Below are positions 8,796-14,799 of a DNA stretch of 27,635 nucleotides, piece by piece (within the stretch, counting starts at the first letter, position 1; each line of letters opens with the position of its first letter). The notes beneath the pieces were generated by a model that had not been told where the DNA came from, searched no databases, and saw only the letters and a program-made list of their open reading frames with translations. Origin of the DNA: Treponema sp. (GTDB lineage Bacteria; Spirochaetota; Spirochaetia; Treponematales; Breznakiellaceae); the NCBI GenBank assembly GCA_031288005.1, contig JAITSE010000046.1, forward strand, positions 1 to 27,635, in the 5' to 3' direction. The position numbers were made by a program, and so were the translations under genes.

Positions 8796-8833
8796 ATTAA
8801 ACCCTCAATACGAATAAGCTGCATAGCCAGCGA

Positions 8834-8862
8834 TTGACAATATCAAATTCAGATGACATAAT
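8834..8862 (+). promoter_or_regulatory. Candidate sigma-70 promoter toward the thiF/MFS pair
   Basis: TTGACA (8834-8839), a spacer of exactly 17 bases, then CATAAT (8857-8862). Transcription would run through the hairpin element at 8864-8959 and on toward the ThiF remnant and the MFS gene. Part of this sequence abuts the repeat, so the promoter may belong to the inserted element. Confidence 0.5.
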
Positions 8863-8863
8863 A

Positions 8864-8959
8864 GAGTTGTTCGATAACCCGAACCCGATAGGAACTGCAA
8901 GTTCCGGGGTTCAGTAAAATAGGTTTCGGAAACTCTGTTTCCGCCGAACAAGTCCAATG
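8864..8959. repeat. Hairpin element, left copy (inverted relative to 11069-11203)
   Basis: This copy shares blocks with the reverse complement of 11069-11203: AATAGAGTTGTTC, then ACCCGAACCCGATAG, GGGTTCA, TAAAA, AGGTT and GAACAAGTCCAAT. Relative to the other copy it carries two extra perfect hairpins: GGAACTGCAAGTTCC (8891-8905) inside the CCCGATAG/GGGTTC loop, and CGGAAACTCTGTTTCCG (8927-8943) in place of part of a stem. The two copies flank the ThiF/MFS segment in opposite orientation. Confidence 0.7.
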
Positions 8960-9179
8960 ATTATAGTTTACAGCTTTCCGGTTTTAAATTAAAGTAATAA
9001 AGCCAACTGGCGGGAAAGCAATTTTTGCGAAGATTAATGATAGCGAGTAAAGACTCGCCTGAATATATGAGGCCGCTGCCCATAATGGCATTACTGGATT
9101 TTATAACAACCTCCGCCTTTAGCGGTGTTTGTTGATACGCTATTGCATAAATTTGTAGCTTATTTTATGGAGGCATGAT
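8960..9179. other. Intergenic segment before the ThiF remnant
   Basis: AT-rich, with a small hairpin GCGAGT-aaag-ACTCGC near 9043-9058 and no convincing gene. The motif CTCCGCCTTT occurs at ~9110 and again at ~9227 inside the ThiF remnant; such direct repeats can mediate deletions. Confidence 0.4.
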
Positions 9180-9426
9180 ATGTATTCAAGTTTGCCGATG
9201 AAGAATAAACAGCAATTATACTGCTCCCTCCGCCTTTGGCAACAATGCGCTTGCTTCAAGTATGGCTATAAGTGATATTCTGTCCTATTTTGCCAACGAT
9301 TTTCAAAAAATAAAATCCCATAACAAACGAATAGGCATAGACAGCATTACATTTAAACAGTATGAAATACCCATACCCTTTGATGAAAAATGTCAGGTTT
9401 GTGGAAGAAGCAATGACAAATATTAA
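9180..9426 (+). pseudogene. Truncated ThiF/MccB-like E1 adenylyltransferase
   Basis: Bases 9202-9426 read as about 74 residues resembling the C-terminus of ThiF-fold adenylyltransferases: PSAFGNNALASSMAISDIL is the helix after the catalytic core, and KCQVCGRSND is a CxxC zinc pair near the end. The nucleotide-binding core and the first CxxC are missing. An excellent Shine-Dalgarno (GGAGG at 9169-9173) and ATG at 9180 open another frame, MYSSLPMKNKQQLY, which may be the original N-terminus joined by an internal deletion; that part is inference. The remnant's stop overlaps the MFS start by 14 bases, indicating a former translationally coupled pair. ThiF-like enzyme plus MFS exporter recalls mccB-mccC of microcin C clusters, but an E1-like enzyme of another pathway is also possible. 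Confidence 0.6.
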
Positions 9427-10633
9427 TGGGAATGTACGCTGTTATTATATATCCCTGTTTTTATTAAAGATGTCGGCAGCGCTGCCGCATTCTGTCCTGA
9501 CGGTTTTATTGCTGGAAAAAGGAATATCCATAAGGCAAATTGCCGTTATTCAATCAGTCTATAGTATCGCTATTGTTCTTTTTGAATTTCCAAGCGGAGT
9601 TTTGTCTGATATTCTTAATAGAAAATATTTATTTCTCTTTTCAAAAATATTTTTATTTTTGTCTTTTATAATTATTTTTTCGTCAAATTCATTTCTTTTA
9701 ATCACCGGCGCCTGGTTTCTTTATGGAATTTGTACGGCCCTGGATACCGGCACTTTAGAATCGGAAATAATAAATGAAATAAAGAAAAATTCAAACAGCC
9801 AGGATGAAAGTAAAGCAAAAATTGCAAAATTTGTAACCAGGACTGCCAGATTTTCACTGGGCGCAATGCTGATAGCAAGTACTGCCGGTTCATTTTTCTT
9901 TTTTAAAATCGGCATTAATATATATGTGGCATCGATAATATTATTGATTTTATCATGCATCGTTATACTATTAAAATTTTCGGTAACAAAAAACAGCGAT
10001 TGCGGCAAGGAGCATAATTTATATACGGAAGTTAAACGCCACATAACTTTGAGCATTCTTGAATTGAGACAAACCAGGCTGCTTAAATATATACTGCTTT
10101 TAAATGCCGTCAGCCAGTTTTTCTTCCAGACGCATTTTCAATTTTGGCAGGCCCTTTTTATCCACAAAAATATAAATAAAAAGACTTTTTATATTTACTA
10201 TGCAATTTTCCAACTGGCTGCAATCGGCGTCAGTTATGTTCCGGTAAACAAAATTCGTTCCCCGAATATGTTAAGACTCTGGATGTTCCTGCTGCCAATT
10301 TTTGCTGCCTTGTTTTTCTTTATTCAGAGAAGCAGCAGTTTTATCTTCATAGCAATATATTTATTTTTTGTTTTTCTATTCTGGCTGCTGATAATTTATT
10401 ACACCTTTGTTTACCAGCAGATGGTTTCACGTGAGAATATCAGCGCATTAACTTCTTTCAATTCATTTTGTTCAAGAATTATAGCGGTATGTGTATTATG
10501 GTTTTCCGGTTTTATGCTTGCATTTTTTGATATCCAGATTGTAGTAATATTAAATTTCAGCATCGCTACAGCCGTAACTTTTTTTTGGTTTTTTTATGTT
10601 TTGCCGGCGTCTAAAAACCGATCCCCGCGTTGA
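9413..10633 (+). CDS. MFS transporter, probable exporter (AT-rich, likely transferred)
   Basis: A 406-residue major facilitator protein with about 12 hydrophobic segments. The loop between helices two and three carries a motif A version, GVLSDILNRKYLFLF (general form G-x-x-x-D-x-x-x-R-K). The ATG at 9413 was preferred over the one at 9362 because GGAAG lies just upstream and the shorter protein begins MTNINGNVRCYYISLFLLK, close to the first helix. The gene overlaps the ThiF remnant. It is much richer in A+T and in Lys, Ile and Phe codons than the fab, iron or lipoprotein genes, a sign of horizontal transfer. Substrate unknown; if the ThiF neighbour was MccB-like, export of a modified peptide would be the natural guess. 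Confidence 0.85.
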   Translation: MTNINGNVRCYYISLFLLKMSAALPHSVLTVLLLEKGISIRQIAVIQSVYSIAIVLFEFPSGVLSDILNRKYLFLFSKIFLFLSFIIIFSSNSFLLITGAWFLYGICTALDTGTLESEIINEIKKNSNSQDESKAKIAKFVTRTARFSLGAMLIASTAGSFFFFKIGINIYVASIILLILSCIVILLKFSVTKNSDCGKEHNLYTEVKRHITLSILELRQTRLLKYILLLNAVSQFFFQTHFQFWQALFIHKNINKKTFYIYYAIFQLAAIGVSYVPVNKIRSPNMLRLWMFLLPIFAALFFFIQRSSSFIFIAIYLFFVFLFWLLIIYYTFVYQQMVSRENISALTSFNSFCSRIIAVCVLWFSGFMLAFFDIQIVVILNFSIATAVTFFWFFYVLPASKNRSPR

Positions 10634-10638
10634 GTTTA

Positions 10639-10948
10639 CTTAGGGCTTATACCTAAACAGCATCAGCTGCGCGGAAAGTGTTAAAAGCACAGGCAAACAT
10701 CAGCAAGTCCAAATATTAACTTTTCGGTTTTCAAATCATAGCAGAAGTTTACAAAACCTGTTTATCCACGAATACGCCGCCTCTACCAACCGCCGCCGGG
10801 TCTTGCCCGCGGATAAAATTTTTTCCCTCTCTGCTCCTCGCACCGGCTTTTGAAGCGCGGAATAAAACTTCGTAACACAAGTTCTTCTCACTCCCTTTTC
10901 TTTGCCTGGAAAAGTTTTGTTTCTTAAATTTTAGCTATAAGCCCTTAA
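10639..10948. mobile_element. MITE-like element, ~310 bp with terminal inverted repeats
   Basis: Positions 10639-10657 (core AGGGCTTATA-s-CTAAA) and 10930-10948 are inverted copies matching at 16 of 19 bases, bounding about 310 bp without a gene. The element begins six bases after the MFS stop. Non-coding DNA with terminal inverted repeats suggests a non-autonomous transposon. Target-site duplications are not obvious. Confidence 0.5.
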
Positions 10949-11068
10949 AGTCCAATGCAGTCCGGTTGCCGCGGGTCTGGATTCCTTCAATGGGTGGAGC
11001 GGCATCCCAGGTAACTTTTTGCTCCTGATCTTTCTATACCATTGAAATTTTTGCATTATTCATTATTG
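10949..11068. other. Intergenic segment between two repeat elements
   Basis: No recognised gene. A minus-strand frame of 42 codons runs from 11057 into the right end of the MITE-like element but has no known motif and no clear ribosome-binding site. Confidence 0.35.
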
Positions 11069-11203
11069 GACTTGTTCAACAACCTGTTTTAGTGAACCCT
11101 ATCGGGTTCGGGTTGTTGAACAAGTCTCGCAAAATGCAGATCACTTTGCAGTTTCAACAAAGAATTTGTTCAACAACTGAAGTTATTGAACAACTCTATT
11201 ATA
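11069..11203. repeat. Hairpin element, right copy with 16-bp perfect stem
   Basis: GACTTGTTCAACAACC (11069-11084) pairs perfectly with GGTTGTTGAACAAGTC (11111-11126), and inside the loop GAACCC-tatc-GGGTTC forms a second stem. A related imperfect hairpin follows at about 11167-11194 (TTGTTCAACAACT with a near-complement). The reverse complement of the whole matches the element at 8864-8959. Confidence 0.75.
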
Positions 11204-11206
11204 CGC

Positions 11207-11235
11207 TTGTATTTTTTAACGCGCCGGGTTATATT
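11207..11235 (+). promoter_or_regulatory. Candidate promoter for the CsgG-like lipoprotein gene
   Basis: TTGTAT (11207-11212), a 17-base spacer and TATATT (11230-11235), about 30 bases before the ATG at 11267. It lies directly beside the right-hand hairpin element. Confidence 0.5.
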
Positions 11236-11266
11236 ACGAAATTATGAATGATTTAGAGGCGCGTCA

Positions 11267-11848
11267 ATGACAGCTTCGGCTTCTCCGCTTCTTTCATCGC
11301 CCGGTAATATCTTGCCCCCATGTATAAATCCCTATAATGCAAAGACTTATAAGCGCCTCTTGCCATGCGCCGCCGCCCTGGGCTTTGCGGTTTTCTTTGC
11401 TTTGCCGCTTCTGCTTTCCTGCGCCACTACGGGCGAAACATTGGAAGGCGTTTCCCTTGCGGAAGCCATCGAGCAGTCGGCGGATAAAATCACGGCGGAC
11501 CTGCCAAAGGGAAGCCGCTTGGCGATAGTGGCCTGGGAATCGCCCAGCGCCGGCCTTTCTGAATACATCATGGAGGAGCTTGCCGGCGCTCTTGTTGACC
11601 GGGACATGGAAGTGGCGGACCGGCAAAATCTGGGATACGTGTACAAGGAATTGAACCTGCAAATGTCCGGGGATGTGAGCGATGAAAGCGCCCGGTTCAT
11701 CGACAAGTTCCTGGGCGCTGACATCGTGATCACGGGGCAGCTTACGGAACTCGGCGGCCCCTACCGCTACCGGGCAAGCGCAATACACGTGGAAAACGCG
11801 ACGCGGGACAGCGTAACCCGCCTTGACGTGCGGGGGACGCGGCGCTGA
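11267..11848 (+). CDS. CsgG/LpoB-like lipoprotein, frame lost before a TPR domain
   Basis: A 193-residue predicted lipoprotein. A long leader of about 30 residues precedes the hydrophobic helix and the lipobox LLSC (Cys52). The rest looks like the CsgG/LpoB-type periplasmic domain: LPKGSRLAIVAWESPS, a variable linker, then FIDKFLGADIVITGQLTEL. In this family the fold takes part in outer-membrane secretion or cell-wall synthase activation; the exact role here is unknown. GAGG lies seven bases before the ATG. The frame ends in VRGTRR just after a five-G run (11832-11836). Restoring one G joins it in frame to the next ORF as VRGDAALRRMAAALANQ, so the native protein was probably a ~340-residue CsgG-TPR fusion. 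A pseudogene, a sequencing error or a slippage switch are all possible. Confidence 0.7.
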   Translation: MTASASPLLSSPGNILPPCINPYNAKTYKRLLPCAAALGFAVFFALPLLLSCATTGETLEGVSLAEAIEQSADKITADLPKGSRLAIVAWESPSAGLSEYIMEELAGALVDRDMEVADRQNLGYVYKELNLQMSGDVSDESARFIDKFLGADIVITGQLTELGGPYRYRASAIHVENATRDSVTRLDVRGTRR

Positions 11849-11853
11849 GGCGC

Positions 11854-12291
11854 ATGGCTGCGGCTTTGGCCAACCAGAAAGCCGCCGTAAAACCAGCCTC
11901 TTACGGGGAAGTCACAAAATCCGCGCCCATGACGGCGGGGGCCTTCCGCAACCGCGGCATGGCGTATTACAACAACAAAGACTATGACCGGGCTATCGCG
12001 GACTATAACCAGGCTATCAGGCTTGACCCCAATGATGCCGCCGCGTATAACAACCGCGGCAGTGCGTATTACTACAAAGGGGACTATGACAGGGCCATCG
12101 CGGACTTTACCCAGGCTATCAGGCTTAACCCCAATTATGCCTCCACGTATTTAGACCGCGGCTTTGCGTATTTCATGCAAGGGGATTATGACAAGGCCAT
12201 TGCGGACTATGAAGCGGCGCTACGGATCGACCCGAACAATATCTCAGCTAGAGACGATCTGAAACGCGCCCGTCAAGCGCGGGGGTATTAG
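11854..12291 (+). CDS. TPR-repeat protein, probably the C-terminal half of the preceding lipoprotein
   Basis: A 145-residue frame with three tetratricopeptide repeats (about residues 30-63, 64-97 and 98-131), each with the pattern A-x-x-x-R-G-x-A-Y-x-x-x-x-D-Y-D-x-A-I-A-D-Y and ending in R-L/I-D/N-P-N. The repeats form a protein-binding scaffold. It begins five bases after the CsgG-like stop, in the -1 frame, and its first residues (MAAALANQKAAVKPASYGE) read as a linker, not a signal peptide. Only a GAGG with a three-base gap precedes the ATG. This supports its being the continuation of the upstream gene; alone it would be cytoplasmic. Confidence 0.65.
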   Translation: MAAALANQKAAVKPASYGEVTKSAPMTAGAFRNRGMAYYNNKDYDRAIADYNQAIRLDPNDAAAYNNRGSAYYYKGDYDRAIADFTQAIRLNPNYASTYLDRGFAYFMQGDYDKAIADYEAALRIDPNNISARDDLKRARQARGY

Positions 12292-12328
12292 CAGTGAACA
12301 AGCCGCCTCCTTGTGGGGGCAGAAAATA

Positions 12329-13057
12329 ATGATTTCCAGAAGTGAGCAAATGGCAGGTAAAAAACGATACCTGAAAATAGACGACTTTGAATACGGTGAA
12401 AAATTCGGGATTATTCCGGGAAAGGAAGGGAAACGGGAAGCGGCCCTGAAAAAGGCATGGGAAAACCGTGATTTTGAGATTGATAAATTCTGGACCCGCT
12501 CGGCTTATTTCTGGGGTTTTATAGCCCTGATATTCGGCGCTTATATCGGCGCAACAACAGGAACGAATGCATCACAAGCGGAAGCAATGTATCTTGATTT
12601 ATATCTGATCCTGCTGGGCGGTATCTTCTCCACAGCATGGCTGCTGGTAATTAAAGGCAGCAAAAGATGGCAGGAGAACTGGGAGGCCCATATAGATAAA
12701 CTTGAAGACGGCATTACCGGGCCATTATACAAAACCGTGTATTGTAACGGGAAACGTTTCTATTCAGTATCAAAAATCAATATGCTTTTGGCATGGGTGG
12801 TAATAATAACATGGTGCTGGCTTTTAATTATGTATATCGTCAGAAATATTGAATCTTTCAAAAATTTTTTTTATTGGATTTTGTCAATAAGAAAAGAATG
12901 TATCTTTATAGTGGCACCTATAGTGGTGCCTATAGCGTTAGCAATAGTGAGCGTTATTTTGCTGGTTATAAAAGGACAATCATCCGAAGGCAAATACATG
13001 GTAGAATTTGAAGGCGCGGAAGGAGTTTTTGTCGACAGGAACCGCACAGACACCTGA
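12329..13057 (+). CDS. RipA-family membrane protein of unknown function
   Basis: A 242-residue protein resembling the RipA family of oligomeric inner-membrane proteins, first studied in Francisella. Characteristic stretches are DKFWTRSAYFWGFIALIF and the GIFSTAWLLVIKGSKRWQ / ENWEAHIDKLEDGITGPLY region. Four hydrophobic helices are visible: near residues 57-75, 90-112, 150-172 and 195-217. The start is uncertain: ATG at 12329 is used, TTG at 12311 and ATG at 12350 are alternatives, and none has a strong Shine-Dalgarno. The gene has lower G+C than its lipoprotein neighbours, hinting at separate origin. No function can be assigned beyond the family. Confidence 0.7.
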   Translation: MISRSEQMAGKKRYLKIDDFEYGEKFGIIPGKEGKREAALKKAWENRDFEIDKFWTRSAYFWGFIALIFGAYIGATTGTNASQAEAMYLDLYLILLGGIFSTAWLLVIKGSKRWQENWEAHIDKLEDGITGPLYKTVYCNGKRFYSVSKINMLLAWVVIITWCWLLIMYIVRNIESFKNFFYWILSIRKECIFIVAPIVVPIALAIVSVILLVIKGQSSEGKYMVEFEGAEGVFVDRNRTDT

Positions 13058-13139
13058 CGCTGCCTCCAAGCGGGGCGGGAAACTATTGACAGTGGGAAAG
13101 CCCGCGGAGGAAAAACTAAGGAGCCGCGGCGTTCCAATC

Positions 13140-13169
13140 TTGGCAAAAGGCCGGCATAGCCGGTATAAT
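13140..13169 (+). promoter_or_regulatory. Candidate promoter with dyad spacer before the LPP20-like gene
   Basis: TTGGCA (13140-13145), an 18-base spacer and a perfect TATAAT (13164-13169). The spacer contains the perfect dyad CCGGCATAGCCGG (13151-13163), which could be an operator. Confidence 0.6.
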
Positions 13170-13211
13170 TTTAAGGCTGGTTCTTAAACCGGCAGGTAAG
13201 GAGAAACAAAG

Positions 13212-13796
13212 ATGAAAAGAACTATTGTTTTGGGTTTGGCGGCGACGTTGACGCTGTCAATGGCAGGATGCCGCAGCACAGGCGGCGCGCGCGGCGGAGC
13301 GGGATTGGGCGGCGTGCCGGCTTTCGTAAACGAGGCGCTGCTGAACGCGCCCGAAGACGTTGTTGTCGGCATCGGCACGTACAAAATTGGCGGCGATATG
13401 TCAAAAATGGCGCTGGGCAAGACTATCGCGGAAACGAGGGCCAGAGCCGACATTTCCCGGCAGCTTCAGACCATAGTCAAAGATATGATAACCGATTACA
13501 CCGCCGTGGCTGAGATTGACCCTGACGCCGCTCTTTCGTTTCAGGAAAATATAACCCAGTCTTTAAGCAAAGCGGAACTGCGGGGCGTGAAAACCGTGCG
13601 CATGGACCGGGACAACAACGGCCTGCTTTGGGTGGTGATGCAGTACGACAAATCCGCCGCGGCCCAGGAAGTAAACCAGGCGGCCAGCGCCGCTAAACTC
13701 GCCGTTCCAGCCGCCGCCGCGTTTGACGCGATTGGACGCATGGATACAGCGTTCAGCAAAGAAGCCGGCGGCGGGCCTGTCCCCGTGGGGGAATAG
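13212..13796 (+). CDS. LPP20-family lipoprotein
   Basis: A 194-residue lipoprotein with a classic signal peptide and lipobox MAGC (Cys20). The segment around EDVVVGIGTYKIGGDMSKMA, then LGKTIAETRARADISRQL, is typical of LPP20-like envelope lipoproteins, whose function is not known. The C-terminal third is rich in Ala. The start is well supported by AAGGAG ten bases upstream and by a TATAAT promoter at 13164. It ends 16 bases from the convergent glycosyltransferase gene, with no clear terminator between them. Confidence 0.8.
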   Translation: MKRTIVLGLAATLTLSMAGCRSTGGARGGAGLGGVPAFVNEALLNAPEDVVVGIGTYKIGGDMSKMALGKTIAETRARADISRQLQTIVKDMITDYTAVAEIDPDAALSFQENITQSLSKAELRGVKTVRMDRDNNGLLWVVMQYDKSAAAQEVNQAASAAKLAVPAAAAFDAIGRMDTAFSKEAGGGPVPVGE

Positions 13797-13812
13797 CGGT
13801 CTCCGGTCCCCG

Positions 13813-14799
13813 CTAAGCGCTTCCTTTTTTACCGAACTTTTCGCGGTATTCAGGAATGTCTATCATGGGCGGGCGCTCCTCACAGGGAATGGCGGTCTTC
13901 AGCACCCGGTGAGCGGAGTCTTCCCGCTCCAAGGCGATATGATACTCCGCCAGTTCCCTGAGCAGCCTGGCGCTGCCGTACTTCCCAGCCCTGGAAAAAA
14001 AAGCTTCCAGAATGCCGTAAGCCATCTTTCCCAGGGCCGCGGTAGTCTGATTGCGGTGTACCCGTATATCAAGGTCAACCTGAGCCAGGGCTTCTATTCC
14101 AGCAAGTTCATAAATATCAATGAGATGCGCCAATTCCACCCCGTAGCCCACGGAAAATGAGAGCTGTTCCAGAAGGCTGCGGCGGCCCGCGTATTCCCCG
14201 GAAAGAGGCTGAACAAGGCGGGCAAGGGCTGGATAAAAGAGGGAAAAAAGGGGCCTCACCAGGATTTCCGTTACCCTGCCGCCGCCCGATGGATTGATAC
14301 CCGCGGAGGAGCGGATCGGACGCTCATAAAAGGACTTGACGTAGCCTATCCTGTCATCTTCCAAGAGAGGCCCCAGAAGGCCATAGGCGAATTTTGGGGC
14401 TATATTGGAAATGTCCGCGTCCACCCAGACAATAATGTCCCCTTCAAGCGCATAGAGGCTCTTCCAGAGGTTTTCCCCCTTGCCCCGGAAGCTGCCGTAT
14501 TTGGGCAGTATGCTCTTTGATTCAAAGACCCTCGCGCCGAAGCGTTCAGCCACCTGCCGGGTCTTGTCCCTTGATGACGAGTCGATCACGGCGATTTCGT
14601 CTACAAGGGGATAGCGGTCCATGAGTTCCGTCCGCATGACGAGTATTTCTTTCCCAATGGTCGATTCTTCATTCAGGGTAGGAAAGGCCAGCGAAATCCT
14701 GAGGCCCTTCTTTTCCTTGAGGGCAACCAGGCGGTCTAGGTCCTGAAACCTGGAATGGTGCCAGGTGCGCTCAAGAAGAGCATCCTCCGCGGCGCTCAC
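13813..14799 (-). CDS. gpgS: Glucosyl-3-phosphoglycerate synthase (GT81)
   Basis: A 328-residue glycosyltransferase. GpgS transfers glucose from an NDP-glucose to 3-phosphoglycerate, the first step to glucosylglycerate, a compatible solute and precursor of some polysaccharides. Visible motifs: nucleotide-sugar fold start LRISLAFPTLNEESTIG, the metal-binding DAD (127-129) in DIIVWVDADIS, GKGENLWKSL (~107-116), the GGG loop (172-174, SGGGRVTEILVRPL), VQPLSGEYAGRRSLLEQ, and RVHRN with His248. The order and spacing match the GT81 family well. It starts with GTG (AAGGAGG four to five bases upstream), overlapping the stop of the M20-like gene by four bases, so the two are coupled. No phosphatase for the phosphorylated product is in the window. 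Confidence 0.88.
   Translation of the reverse strand: MSAAEDALLERTWHHSRFQDLDRLVALKEKKGLRISLAFPTLNEESTIGKEILVMRTELMDRYPLVDEIAVIDSSSRDKTRQVAERFGARVFESKSILPKYGSFRGKGENLWKSLYALEGDIIVWVDADISNIAPKFAYGLLGPLLEDDRIGYVKSFYERPIRSSAGINPSGGGRVTEILVRPLFSLFYPALARLVQPLSGEYAGRRSLLEQLSFSVGYGVELAHLIDIYELAGIEALAQVDLDIRVHRNQTTAALGKMAYGILEAFFSRAGKYGSARLLRELAEYHIALEREDSAHRVLKTAIPCEERPPMIDIPEYREKFGKKGSA

Noticed and set aside
9037..9135. Small ORF ending in FSGVC, possible precursor peptide for the ThiF enzyme
   Set aside because: No Shine-Dalgarno, no similarity recognised, and the region is repeat-rich; too weak to call although it lies before a ThiF remnant.
10931..11057. 42-residue minus-strand ORF beginning MQKFQWYRK
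   Set aside because: It ends within the inverted repeat of the MITE-like element, has no known motif and no clear ribosome-binding site.
13092..13187. 31-residue ORF starting with GTG before the LPP20-like gene
   Set aside because: It overlaps the promoter boxes of that gene and has no recognisable ribosome-binding site or motif.
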